This document shows, piece by piece, positions 9,188-21,069 of a DNA stretch of 64,000 nucleotides (the first letter of the stretch is position 1; the number at the start of each line of letters is the position of its first letter). The stretch is taken from NCBI RefSeq assembly GCF_017873625.1, contig NZ_JAGGKL010000001.1, forward strand, positions 211,001 to 275,000, written 5' to 3'. The DNA comes from Methanobacterium petrolearium (GTDB lineage: Archaea > Methanobacteriota > Methanobacteria > Methanobacteriales > Methanobacteriaceae). The position numbers and the translations under genes were made by a program. The notes below the pieces were generated by a model. It ran no database searches. It worked only from the letters and a program-made list of their open reading frames with translations, and was not told where the DNA came from.

Positions 9188-10120
9188 ATGAATATTAAGC
9201 AAATTGTAAGGGATTCTTTAAGATATCCGTTATTAGATTGGAAGAAATTTTTGTTTTTTGGTATTCTTATTGTGATTTCAGAGACAAGTTTAAATTATTT
9301 TACAAGTATTTTAAGTAATGTTTCAATTCCTCTTTTAGTTGTAATTAATTTTATCGTAATATTTTTAGTTGATGGTTATTATTTTAAAATCGTGAAATCA
9401 TCTTTAAGCAATGTATTAAAACCTCCAGAATTTGATGATTGGAAAATTATGTTCGTAAATGGGGTTAAAATATCATTTGTATACATTATTTATTTGATCC
9501 CCATTATTCTGATTATAATATGTTTTTTGATATTATTTCCTTCAACTATTGTAACTGCCATAAACATCATTGAATATCATCCCCTGTCTGCTGGTAAAAT
9601 GATCCAGTATATGTTATGGTATTTAACGGGAGGAATTTGGTCCTACATTGGAACTGTATATCTCGTTATTGTGTATCCTATTATGAATGTTGCAGTAGCT
9701 CACATGGCCTGCCATGATAGTAAAATAGGCACAGCTTTCAAATTCCGTGAAATATCCAATAAAATTAATGAAGTAGGATGGAAAGATTTAGTAATATGGT
9801 ATATTGTGGTAGAAATTATAGTTTTTGCAATAAGCATGATGGGATATTTAATTAGGTTATTTTTTGTTGTCATGGTCCTTCATTTTGGGATGAATATTAA
9901 TCCGATTTTAGGCATTCTAGACTTGTTAATCATAGTTCCGTATTATGCCATGTTTTTTGCCAGAGCATTGGCATTATTTTACATTTCAGGAAATGAAAAG
10001 TATCTGATATGCGAAAAATGTGGAGGTTACTATGAATTACAGTCTGGTGAGTCTCCAGAAGATTTTCAAGAATGTGAGTGTGGTGGAAAATTAAAATATT
10101 CCAAAAAAATTAAGAAATAA
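9188..10120 (+). CDS. DUF4013 membrane protein with C-terminal zinc ribbon
   Basis: A 310-residue protein. The N-terminus (IVRDSLRYPLLDWKKFLFFG) is the signature of DUF4013, followed by about six hydrophobic segments, and then a cytoplasmic tail CEKCGGYYELQ...ECECGG with four cysteines in two CxxC/CxC knuckles, a likely zinc ribbon. Function unknown. The GGAG of aatggagctctgg gives a usable ribosome binding site. Base composition is more AT-rich than the neighbours. The same zinc-ribbon tail recurs in a decayed gene at 55.4 kb. Confidence 0.75.
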   Translation: MNIKQIVRDSLRYPLLDWKKFLFFGILIVISETSLNYFTSILSNVSIPLLVVINFIVIFLVDGYYFKIVKSSLSNVLKPPEFDDWKIMFVNGVKISFVYIIYLIPIILIIICFLILFPSTIVTAINIIEYHPLSAGKMIQYMLWYLTGGIWSYIGTVYLVIVYPIMNVAVAHMACHDSKIGTAFKFREISNKINEVGWKDLVIWYIVVEIIVFAISMMGYLIRLFFVVMVLHFGMNINPILGILDLLIIVPYYAMFFARALALFYISGNEKYLICEKCGGYYELQSGESPEDFQECECGGKLKYSKKIKK

Positions 10121-10200
10121 CAATTTTTGCCCCCATATTAAACTAAAAATAAACTGTAAGGTTAAATTTAGTAAAAAATATTGTAAAAAAAAGGTTATTT

Positions 10201-10223
10201 AAGAGCATTTGCAAAATGCTCTT
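10201..10223. terminator. Bidirectional terminator
   Basis: AAGAGCATTT (10201-10210) and AAATGCTCTT (10214-10223) form a perfect 10-bp stem with a three-base GCA loop. T-runs follow it on the plus strand (gattttttaagtttt) and on the minus strand (the complement of the A-runs at 10172-10192). It lies between the convergent DUF4013 and fae-hps genes and can serve both. Confidence 0.8.
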
Positions 10224-10238
10224 GAGATTTTTTAAGTT

Positions 10239-11459
10239 TTAGATAGATTCATCTTCATCCAAGGCTAACCGCATGGTGTCTGGATCTTGAGGCATTTTTT
10301 CCAGGAATTCTTCGGCTGCGTAGCGTACATCTCTGGAACCGATGATGTATCGACCTACCACGATGATATCCGCGCTACTGTCCAGGGCTTCGTCCATCTT
10401 CTTAGGCACTATTCCACCAGCCACAGCCACCAATCCTTTTTCACCCAGGATCTCTTTAATCTTGGTTATGTTACCCCATTCGGTCATTTCTTCCTGTACT
10501 TCGCCACGTTCGGCTTTCAAGGTTTCTAAGTCCACATTACGGTGTAAGAGGACGATGTTAGGTTTGTAGGTAAGTCCTTCAAGCTTTTCAGTGAAGTTGT
10601 CCACATTCATCATGTCCAGGATGGAGTAGATGCCCTGTTTCTGGGCTTCGTGAACTGCTTTTTCAATTGATTCCTTTGTACCCAGACCAGAGATGGCCAC
10701 GGCATCAGCAGTTTCATCAGCAGCCATTTTAACTTCAATTCGACCCACATCCAATGTTTTGAGGTCGGCAATTATGAAGGCGTCTTTTCTGAGTTCCCGG
10801 ATTTTGCTGACAATTCCCACTCCGAACTTCTTAACCAGGGGTGTTCCTGCTTCGATGAGGATTCTCTCCCTGTCGGGTAAACTTTCAATTATGCGTTCCA
10901 TTTCCTGTAGATTATCTAGGTCAAGGGCCACCTGCAGGTAAGGTGGTTTCCACAGTCTGGTAACTTTGAATCCCATTATGGGGTGTGCTCCTCTGTCTTT
11001 TTCTGCTAAAACTTTGTCGACGGATGGATATCCTTCCATGGCTCTTTTCAGAGCCAGTTTGGTTGCTCCATAGTTGTACTGGTAGATTTTACGGTAATCT
11101 GTTGCTTCAGGGTGGATGAACACACTGATGATTAAAACCATATCTTCAGCATTTTCTTTGGGTAAAATTCCTTCTTCCACTGCATCAGCCACGGCTCGGC
11201 CTACTGCAGTTTGAGCGGGTCCAAATACTTTGTTGGCATCATCCAAACAGCGCACGCTGACCTTAGGCACTATGAGTGTCGCTGGTTTGGTCATCAAATT
11301 GGGTCTGATTACTGAAAGCAGGGGGGTGTGGCCCAGTGAAAGATTCGACATATTGTTTACAAATGCTGTTCCGGCAGGGCCGTTCTTATCTCCAATTACC
11401 AAATCAATGTGAGCTATTTCATTACCATTTCCGATCAAGGCTTCCCCTATTAGGTACAT
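10239..11459 (-). CDS. fae-hps: Bifunctional formaldehyde-activating enzyme / 3-hexulose-6-phosphate synthase
   Basis: Fusion of Fae (residues about 1-160; YLIGEALIGNGNEIAHIDLVIG, AFVNNMSNLSLGHTPLL) and Hps (about 165-395; LQVALDLDNLQEMERI, FIIADLKTLDVGRIE, VAGGIVPKKM). In archaea the Hps part splits hexulose 6-phosphate to formaldehyde and ribulose 5-phosphate, supplying pentoses, and the Fae part condenses the formaldehyde with H4MPT. ATG 11459 is preferred over ATG 11465 because AGGAGG then has a nine-base spacing. Single gene with its own terminator. The fused form is usual in methanogens. Confidence 0.95.
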   Translation of the reverse strand: MYLIGEALIGNGNEIAHIDLVIGDKNGPAGTAFVNNMSNLSLGHTPLLSVIRPNLMTKPATLIVPKVSVRCLDDANKVFGPAQTAVGRAVADAVEEGILPKENAEDMVLIISVFIHPEATDYRKIYQYNYGATKLALKRAMEGYPSVDKVLAEKDRGAHPIMGFKVTRLWKPPYLQVALDLDNLQEMERIIESLPDRERILIEAGTPLVKKFGVGIVSKIRELRKDAFIIADLKTLDVGRIEVKMAADETADAVAISGLGTKESIEKAVHEAQKQGIYSILDMMNVDNFTEKLEGLTYKPNIVLLHRNVDLETLKAERGEVQEEMTEWGNITKIKEILGEKGLVAVAGGIVPKKMDEALDSSADIIVVGRYIIGSRDVRYAAEEFLEKMPQDPDTMRLALDEDESI

Positions 11460-11668
11460 AAACATGATCCTCCTTTTATAAGTCTCATTTGTATCTATAT
11501 GGTTAACTGGTATAAATAGAGTGCGATGAACTTGAGGGTGGGAATGGTTACAAAAACTTTTTTAGAAAAAGACTAACCTTTGAAAATCCAGTTGGAAATT
11601 CGGAAACTTTTGCAGTAAACAAGATCAAATGAGTTTTATTAAAAAAGATAAAAAAAGATAAAAGATGG

Positions 11669-12961
<1,293 letters not shown>

Positions 12962-13252
12962 GGTTTTTACCTCGATTTTCTTGGATTTAAGAAATATTAT
13001 TTGAAATAGCTTATTTTAATGTTAATACCGTTATTTTCACTAATTTTTTCATTAATGCACTTCAGATATAATTTAAAAGTTTAGAATTTTTCGTTATAAA
13101 AATCTTATTCTAGCAAACATCAACTTCAAGTGTAAATATTTCCCAAGCTGCTAACACCAAAATATACTTAACGTACTATTTAAACCTTTGTTGTATAGAT
13201 ATGTACATTATCGGATTGCTTTAATAAAAACCTTGAACATATAAATTAAACC
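12962..13252. other. Divergent promoter region
   Basis: AT-rich region between trpB2 and the DUF1786 gene. One TGTACA hexamer (13202-13207), the core of the TrpY site known from Methanothermobacter, lies 46 bases before the plus-strand start and about 240 bases from trpB2; a second overlaps the trpB2 start (12955-12960). No small gene was seen. Confidence 0.35.
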
Positions 13253-14283
<1,031 letters not shown>

Positions 14284-14284
<1 letters not shown>

Positions 14285-14931
14285 TGATCATCGATCCTCA
14301 CATTCACAGCACTTATTCAGGAGATTCTACAGCTACAGTAAAAGACATAGTCAAACATTCACGTAAAATTGGTCTGGATGCCATTGCCATCGCTGATCAC
14401 GACTCTTTAAAGGGATCTGATGCTGCTTTAAAAGAGTTCGGTAGGATGGATGATCTGGTCATCATCCCGGCCATGGAAGTTTCCACCAGCAAGGGACACA
14501 TCGTTGCTCTGGGTATAAGTGAGGAAATACCCAAGAAAATCTCACCAGAAGAGACAATCGAACTCATAAGGGTTCAAGGAGGGATTGCAGTAGTTGCTCA
14601 TCCTTTTGTTGCCTATAGGGACGGTCTTTTCACTAATGTGGATTACGTGGAGGTGGATGCCATGGAAACCCTTAACTCTCGTTATATTTTTGGATACTCC
14701 AACTGGAGGGCTAAAAAGCTGGCAGAAGAGAAAAACATCCCTCAAATAGGTTCCAGTGATGCTCACTTTTTGGGAGCTATTGGGAGTTGTGTCACTGAAC
14801 TGGAAGCGGATTTCTCAGTGGATAGTATTCTTAAAGGAATTCTTGCTGGTAAAACCACTGTTTACGGGGATCGCACACCTTTACCTCTCATCCTTAAAGA
14901 GGTTATAAATAAGAAGATCCGGCGTATTTAA
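14284..14931 (+). CDS. PHP-domain phosphoesterase
   Basis: Metal-dependent phosphoesterase of 215 residues of the polymerase-and-histidinol-phosphatase superfamily. Metal ligands are visible in DPHIHSTYSGDS (residues 4-15), IADHDSLKG, PAMEVSTSKGHI, VVAHPFV and IGSSDAHFLG. Similar stand-alone proteins hydrolyse nucleotides such as 3',5'-nucleoside bisphosphates or oligoribonucleotides; the substrate here is not known. Coupled to the DUF1786 gene (TGATG overlap), so a joint function is likely. Confidence 0.85.
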
Positions 14932-15016
14932 CTATTATTTCTCCTTTTTTACTCGTATTGAATAAGTTAAGATAAATTAAGATAAGTTTAAATATTTTAA
15001 CTCCCTATCTAGTGCC

Positions 15017-15811
15017 ATGGTCTTTGATTCCATTATACAGTACATTCATGAGAACTTCGTTTACTTACACCCGGGGTACACGCTCTTTAATACCATTGTA
15101 TTTGGTATCCTTCTGGGTTTAGTTATTCTTTTAATTATCAGAATGTTTCGCTGGATAGATAAGGATCCTAAGGACCTTTTCATCCCGCTCATCCCTTTCA
15201 TATTCTTCGGATCCAGTGCACGTGCCCTGGTGGATAATGGGATATATCCATTAACTTACATCCTGGTAACCCCTGGAATATATCTTTTAACAGGGTTTTC
15301 AGCCATATTCACCCTCTTAGCATCGGTTTTAATTGAACGTAAGACTGGCTGGGACTACCGTTACATCATATTTGCTGTTGGTGTGGCTATGTGCATCCCT
15401 AACATATATTATACTCAACATCTTAATCTGGTTGCATTATTCCAGGTTCTTGGATCCTGGGCTCTAGTGTCTGCTCCATTTGTGTTACTTAGTAGGAAAT
15501 GGAGTCTTTTAAAGGATAAATTCAATCTTGCTGTCCTCTTGGCCCACATCTTTGATGCCAGCACCACCTTTATAGCGGTGGATTTCTATGGGTATGGTGA
15601 ACAACATGTATTGCCTAATGCCCTCACCCAGTTGGCAGACAGTGCCATAGTAATGTACCCATTAAAAATAGCAGTTATCCTCCCTGCACTCTACATTATT
15701 GACACATATGTAGAGGATAAAACCATTCGAAACATGTTAAAATTGGCCATATTTATTCTGGGACTGGCACCCGGTTTAAGAAATTTTTTAAGTCTGAGTA
15801 TGGGTACATGA
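15017..15811 (+). CDS. DUF63 integral membrane protein
   Basis: A 264-residue archaeal membrane protein with seven or eight hydrophobic segments. The family pattern is evident in FFGSSARALVDNGIYP, the LLAHIFDASTTFIAVD helix and the C-terminal GLAPGLRNFLSL. Function unknown; the conserved Arg and Asp residues in helices suggest a transporter or membrane enzyme. It is preceded by AT-rich sequence with no good ribosome binding site, so it may be leaderless. Confidence 0.85.
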   Translation: MVFDSIIQYIHENFVYLHPGYTLFNTIVFGILLGLVILLIIRMFRWIDKDPKDLFIPLIPFIFFGSSARALVDNGIYPLTYILVTPGIYLLTGFSAIFTLLASVLIERKTGWDYRYIIFAVGVAMCIPNIYYTQHLNLVALFQVLGSWALVSAPFVLLSRKWSLLKDKFNLAVLLAHIFDASTTFIAVDFYGYGEQHVLPNALTQLADSAIVMYPLKIAVILPALYIIDTYVEDKTIRNMLKLAIFILGLAPGLRNFLSLSMGT

Positions 15812-15935
15812 GTCTTACAATGGTTTTATACTCCTTTTAAGGATGCAATCAAAAACTCATTTTTTAACACAATTTTTTTATTAAATCCCATATAAAGATC
15901 AAAAATAATTATGTCAAACCACAAGGGGTCTTCCC

Positions 15936-17453
15936 ATGTACATAGATAAAGTAAAAAAAGAAATGAAATTACCTGAAAAGGTGCGAATATTCGACACTAC
16001 CCTCCGTGATGGTGAACAAACACCAGGGGTGGCTATAACACCAGACGAAAAGATTAGAATAGCCAAAAGACTGGATAAATTGGGAGTGGATGTTATAGAA
16101 GTGGGATTCCCAGCCGCGTCACTAGGTGAGCGTAAAGCTGCCCAGGAAATTAAAAGTCTTGGACTTAATGCACGGGTATGTGGTTTGGCAAGAGTACTGC
16201 AGGAAGACTTAGACGCAGCTATAGACTCAGATGTGGATTACATTCACACCTTCATTGGAACATCTCCCCTCCACAGGGAATACAAGTTACACATGAGTCA
16301 GGAGGAGATACTCACCAAATCTGTGGATGCAGTGGAGTACATTAAAGATCATGGAATCATCGCTGAATTTTCAGCAGAAGACGCAACCAGGACAGAGTTC
16401 GAATACCTGAAAGAGATCTACTCTGCAGTAGAGGATGCCGGGGCGGATGTAATCAATGTCCCGGATACTGTAGGGGTCATGGTTCCGGCATCAATGCGTA
16501 AACTCATTGAAGACCTTAAAAAGGTTGTAAACATCCCTATAAGTGTCCATTGTCATGATGATTTTGGCCTAGCAGTGGCTAACAGCTTGGTGGCAGTGGA
16601 AGCTGGTGCCCAGCAGGTTCATGCAACCATAAACGGTTTAGGAGAAAGAGCAGGAAACACATCCTTAGAAGAGGTTGTGATGGCCCTTATGGTTACTTAT
16701 GGTGTTAAAACCAACATCAACACCGAACTTCTGGTGGGCACTTCGGGGTTGGTTTCCAGGATCACAGGGGTGAAAATGCCTCCGAATAAAGCCATTGTTG
16801 GGGACAATGCCTTTGCCCATGAAGCAGGGATACATGTCCATGGAGTACTGCAGAAAGCCGAAACCTATGAACCCCTTAAACCAGAGATGGTGGGTCACTC
16901 CCGCCGCATAGTCATGGGAAAACACACTGGGGCCCGCGCTATACGGTCTAAACTGGATGATTATGGAATTGAAATGGATGAAGATCAGTTCTGCAGTCTA
17001 TACGACCAGGTGAAGAAACTGGGAGACAAGGGGAAAATGGTAACTGATGCGGATCTCCATGCCCTAGCTGAAACAGTCATAGGAAAGCCAAAAGAAGAAA
17101 AAGTCAAGTTAGAAGGATTCACCGTCATGACTGGAGATAACGTACTCCCTACAGCTACGGTTAAACTCAATATTGAGGGTAAAGTTAAAACTGCGGCAAA
17201 AACTGGGGTGGGTCCGGTTGACGCTGCTATAAATGCCATTCAAAGTTTAGTGAGGGAAATAGCTGAGATAGAACTCAGGGAATATCATATAGATGCCATA
17301 ACCGGGGGTACAAATGCCCTGGCAGAGGTATTTGTCATAGTGGCTGATAAAGAAGGTAACAGTGCTACTGGGCGTTCTACAGTTGAAGATGTTGTCATGG
17401 CCAGTGTAGAGGCTGTTTTAGATGCAATAAACAAGATTCTCATGGAAAGATAA
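15936..17453 (+). CDS. leuA: 2-isopropylmalate synthase
   Basis: Condenses acetyl-CoA with 2-oxoisovalerate, the first step of leucine synthesis. The 505-residue protein has the catalytic FDTTLRDGEQTPGV loop, the SVHCHDDFGLAVANS metal-binding His pair, the NGLGERAGNTSLEE motif and a C-terminal LeuA allosteric domain (from about residue 385, including KTGVGPVDAAINAIQSL). Methanogens carry three paralogues (LeuA, CimA, AksA). The HTFIGTSPLHREYKL stretch and the long regulatory domain fit LeuA better than CimA; AksA is too short. ATG 15963 is a possible alternative start. Confidence 0.88.
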   Translation: MYIDKVKKEMKLPEKVRIFDTTLRDGEQTPGVAITPDEKIRIAKRLDKLGVDVIEVGFPAASLGERKAAQEIKSLGLNARVCGLARVLQEDLDAAIDSDVDYIHTFIGTSPLHREYKLHMSQEEILTKSVDAVEYIKDHGIIAEFSAEDATRTEFEYLKEIYSAVEDAGADVINVPDTVGVMVPASMRKLIEDLKKVVNIPISVHCHDDFGLAVANSLVAVEAGAQQVHATINGLGERAGNTSLEEVVMALMVTYGVKTNINTELLVGTSGLVSRITGVKMPPNKAIVGDNAFAHEAGIHVHGVLQKAETYEPLKPEMVGHSRRIVMGKHTGARAIRSKLDDYGIEMDEDQFCSLYDQVKKLGDKGKMVTDADLHALAETVIGKPKEEKVKLEGFTVMTGDNVLPTATVKLNIEGKVKTAAKTGVGPVDAAINAIQSLVREIAEIELREYHIDAITGGTNALAEVFVIVADKEGNSATGRSTVEDVVMASVEAVLDAINKILMER

Positions 17454-17579
17454 AACTGGTGGCATGTTTCTTAAGAATCCTTATATTGAATCAAGGATAT
17501 ACTAGCAACTAACAGCAAAATATTAACAAGTAACAATAAAAAAATAAAATCTAGTGGTGAAGTCCGGGGTGCAGATGAA

Positions 17580-18323
17580 GTGAACAGTGCAACTATTCTG
17601 GTGGTGGAAGATGAAAGGATCACTGCCGAAGATATCAGGGCGGGACTGAGATCGGTTGGATATAAAGTCCCAGTAATCTGTTCTGAAGGGGAAGATGCTG
17701 TTAAGCAGGCTCAAAGATTGGAGCCTGATCTTGTTCTAATGGATATTAAGTTAGATGGTGAAATGGATGGTATTCAAGCTGCAGCTGAGATAAGAAAGTC
17801 ACAAGACATTCCAGTAATTTATCTGACAGCTTATGCTGATGAAAAGACAGTGGAGAGGGCTAAAATTACTGAACCCTCAGGGTTCCTGGTTAAGGGTCAG
17901 GGTCTGTTAAACAAACCTTTTGACGAGCGTGAACTTAATGCTGCTATAGAGATAACCCTTTACCGACATCAGATGGAAAAAGAGCATGATCAGATCTCTT
18001 CTGCAATGTTTCGGAAGATTACAGAAGCAGTGATCGCGACCAACTCCACAGGCCAAATAAGGTTTATTAATTCTTTAGCTGAGACTTTGACTGGTTGGAA
18101 TAAGACAGAAGCACTTGGAAAAGACTTAGAAGAAGTTTTTTTACCATTGGGGGAAGTGACTGATGAGGTTTCCCTGGAAGAAGTCCTACCAGAAAAGCAG
18201 ATTTCTGAGTTAATATCTCGCAACGGGTCACGGGTCATGATTCAAGGCACAGTAACCCCAATTAAAGATTATAAAAAAAGGGTAACTGGTCTGGTAGTGG
18301 TTTTTAAGGTTCAAGAAGAATAA
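17580..18323 (+). CDS. Response regulator with receiver and PAS domains (copy 1)
   Basis: A 247-residue two-domain protein. The receiver domain (residues 5-125) has the acidic pair ED (10-11), the phospho-acceptor Asp55 in LVLMDIKLDGEMDG, Thr83 in YLTAYAD and the conserved Lys105, but seven residues (GQGLLNK) are inserted before the P-F that normally follows that Lys. A PAS domain (about 140-245; AVIATNSTGQIRFINSLAETLTGW) follows. No output or kinase domain is present. It starts at GTG, with GGGGTG at 17567-17572 as ribosome binding site. The gene after it is a close paralogue, suggesting tandem duplication. No histidine kinase lies nearby, so the partner is an orphan elsewhere. Confidence 0.9.
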   Translation: MNSATILVVEDERITAEDIRAGLRSVGYKVPVICSEGEDAVKQAQRLEPDLVLMDIKLDGEMDGIQAAAEIRKSQDIPVIYLTAYADEKTVERAKITEPSGFLVKGQGLLNKPFDERELNAAIEITLYRHQMEKEHDQISSAMFRKITEAVIATNSTGQIRFINSLAETLTGWNKTEALGKDLEEVFLPLGEVTDEVSLEEVLPEKQISELISRNGSRVMIQGTVTPIKDYKKRVTGLVVVFKVQEE

Positions 18324-18394
18324 TCTGACTGGGTATTGTCAAAGATATGCAATGTCAATATTCATTTGGGGAGATAATGAGGGAGGTTAATGAA

Positions 18395-19153
18395 GTGGCA
18401 ACTGTAAATATTTTGATAGTGGAAGATGAAAGAATAACAGCTCAAGACATAAAAAAGGCTCTAAATAGTGTGGGATATGAGGTTCCTGCCATTGTTTCTT
18501 CTGGTGAAGATGCCATTAAAATGTCTGAAGAGTTAAAACCAGATCTAGTTCTAATGGATATTAAATTGGAGGGTGAAATGGATGGTATCCAGGCAGCAGA
18601 AAAGATCAGATCTAAGCTGGGCATTCCAATTATCTATTTAACTGCTTATTCTGATGAAAAAACGGTTCAAAGGGCAAAAGTAACTGAACCTTCTGGATTT
18701 ATCCTGAAACAGCCCTATGGATTTTTACGAAAACCATTTGAAGAAAGTGAACTTAGCACTGCTATTGAAATTACTCTTTATAGGCATAGGCTGGAAAAAA
18801 GGCTCAGAAAACATGATCAATGGTTGGGGGCCATGCTTAGAAGTATAAGTGACGCGGTCATTGCCACGGACCCCAAGGGACAGGTGAGGTTCATGAATAT
18901 CATGGCTGAAGAATTAACTGGTTGGTTGGAAGAAGATGCTTTAGGCCATGATGTACGGAATATATTCAAGCCCATGGATTACAAGTTTCCTATTGCTGAA
19001 GATATTACTTTAAAAGAAGAATTTTCTTTTAATAAGGCCATACTCACAACTAAAGATGAGAGTACCATTACGGTTGATGGTAGTGTAACTCCCATTCGCA
19101 GTATTGATGGTGTAATGGATGGTTTCGTGGTGATATTCCGTTCCGTAGAATGA
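18395..19153 (+). CDS. Response regulator with receiver and PAS domains (copy 2)
   Basis: Paralogue of the preceding gene with the same order: receiver (Asp55 in LVLMDIKLEGEMDG, Thr in YLTAYSD) and PAS (AVIATDPKGQVRFMNIMAEELTGW). The receiver loop reads EPSGFILKQPYGFLRKPF, which looks like a duplicated G-F-x-x-K segment. GTG 18395 is chosen as the start because GGAGGT lies eight bases before it and it matches the GTG start of copy 1; an ATG at 18347 is in frame but would add an unconserved leader. The gap after copy 1 is 71 bases, so the two are probably co-transcribed. Confidence 0.9.
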   Translation: MATVNILIVEDERITAQDIKKALNSVGYEVPAIVSSGEDAIKMSEELKPDLVLMDIKLEGEMDGIQAAEKIRSKLGIPIIYLTAYSDEKTVQRAKVTEPSGFILKQPYGFLRKPFEESELSTAIEITLYRHRLEKRLRKHDQWLGAMLRSISDAVIATDPKGQVRFMNIMAEELTGWLEEDALGHDVRNIFKPMDYKFPIAEDITLKEEFSFNKAILTTKDESTITVDGSVTPIRSIDGVMDGFVVIFRSVE

Positions 19154-19318
19154 TGACACTTTAGTATGAATTGGTTTTTAAATGAACTAGAAAAATAAAG
19201 GTTTAATAATGAAATATCTTTATAAAAACCGTATCAGTTTAGATATTCGTTGATTATCAACATTTTTTATTTTTAGGGATTTAGAAGTTCTTATTTCCTT
19301 AAAGAACAGTTTGCATAA

Positions 19319-19330
19319 ACTATATATAAT
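19319..19330 (+). promoter_or_regulatory. TATA box of alba
   Basis: The run actatatataat lies 48-59 bases before the alba start codon. Transcription would begin near 19350, leaving a short leader that contains the GGAGGT ribosome binding site at 19366-19371. Confidence 0.6.
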
Positions 19331-19377
19331 ACTTAGTAACACAAAACAATCATTGTATATCAATGGAGGTTAAAGCG

Positions 19378-19662
<285 letters not shown>

Positions 19663-19785
19663 TTTTTAAAACTACTGTTTTTTATTTTTTTTCCTTTATT
19701 GGTAGTTGTTTATTTTTCCCTATTTTTTCTAATTCTATTCTAAAGAATGTTCATCCAAAGAAAATTTAAAGGAATATTTATTCCT

Positions 19786-21024
19786 TTATTCTTCTTTTTT
19801 CCTTCTGTTACGGATGGTTCTAACCACTACTAGGAATGCAATGATAACTACTATGGCTCCTCCTATGTAGTAGGCATATAGAGATGTTGGACCACTCATT
19901 TTGTCATTGTTCAGGGCATATAGGGATCCGTCACCTGCACCGATATAGATCATATTTCCGTAAACTGCAGGAGATGATTGTATGGGCTGGTTAATAATAC
20001 CGTAACCTGGGTTGTAAGTCCATTCTTCGTTCCCGTTGTATTTGTTTAATATGTAAACTGCTCCACCGTCGGATCCGAAGACTATTTTGTTATCAACAAT
20101 AGCTGGAGATGATTTTACTGTTCCACTGGTGTTATAATCCCATTTTTCGTCTCCGGTTCGGGTGTCTAAACAGGCCATTCTGCCGTTATCCGCACCGATA
20201 AACAAACTGTTATCATAGGTGTCAATGGCAGGTGAAGAGGCAACTGGTTTTCCCATATCATAGTTCCACTTAAGGGTTCCGTTGTTGATGGTAACAGCAT
20301 ACACTTTACCATCATCTGATCCAACGTACACCACACCATTCATCACTGCTGGAGATGATTCAATTTTATCTCCTGTTGTGTATTCCCAGGTTTTATTTCC
20401 ATTGGCAACGTCTAGGGCGTATATCTTACCATCATCTGATCCAACAAGTAAAGTATCACTGGAGATAACTGGAGATGATTTAACAGCATTTCCAGTTTCG
20501 TACTCCCATTTTTTACTACCATCGGTTGCATCAATAGCATAGACCCTCCCATCATTTGAACCTACATAAATGGTGTTGTTATAAATTATGGGGGAGGATT
20601 CTATGGAATTACCAGTTTTGTATTTCCATTTAACATCTCCGTTTTTAATATCTTGTGCGTAAAGATACCCATCATTTGATCCTACATATAAATAGTCTCC
20701 GGATATTGCTGGGGATGATACAATAGCGCCGTCAGTTTTATAATCCCACAGTTTAGTGCCATCTTCCAGATTAACTGCGTATACATGTCCATCTTCTGAA
20801 CCGAAATATGCTATTTTGTTTAAGATGGCGGGGGATGATGTTATGGCACCCTGGGTGCTGAAGTACCAGACAGTGGGTGTGAAATCAGCAGCCTGATCAA
20901 GGTAACCGGTGCGTTGAGCATTTTCATGGAACATGTTCCAATCTGCCCCTGCAACGGCAGCAGGTGATGCCAGAAGGCAGGTTATCATAACTCCTAAGAT
21001 TATTTGTTTTTTTCCAATATTCAT
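19786..21024 (-). CDS. Exported PQQ-type beta-propeller protein with C-terminal membrane anchor
   Basis: A 412-residue protein: signal peptide (KKQIILGVMITCLLASPAAVAGA), then eight repeats of about 40 residues each marked by SSPAI/V and followed by a Y-x-G-S-x-D-G-x-x-Y-A pattern, and a single C-terminal helix with a basic tail (IGGAIVVIIAFLVVVRTIRNRRKKEE). Eight blades suit a PQQ-like propeller, though PQQ itself is unlikely in methanogens, so binding or scaffolding outside the cell is inferred. ATG 21024 is preferred because CAGGTGA lies seven bases before it. It follows the ABC permease gene by 45 bases and is probably in its operon. Confidence 0.85.
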   Translation of the reverse strand: MNIGKKQIILGVMITCLLASPAAVAGADWNMFHENAQRTGYLDQAADFTPTVWYFSTQGAITSSPAILNKIAYFGSEDGHVYAVNLEDGTKLWDYKTDGAIVSSPAISGDYLYVGSNDGYLYAQDIKNGDVKWKYKTGNSIESSPIIYNNTIYVGSNDGRVYAIDATDGSKKWEYETGNAVKSSPVISSDTLLVGSDDGKIYALDVANGNKTWEYTTGDKIESSPAVMNGVVYVGSDDGKVYAVTINNGTLKWNYDMGKPVASSPAIDTYDNSLFIGADNGRMACLDTRTGDEKWDYNTSGTVKSSPAIVDNKIVFGSDGGAVYILNKYNGNEEWTYNPGYGIINQPIQSSPAVYGNMIYIGAGDGSLYALNNDKMSGPTSLYAYYIGGAIVVIIAFLVVVRTIRNRRKKEE

Positions 21025-21069
21025 AATATTCACCTGATTCAAATTACATTTTTAATAATCCTTACTCTC

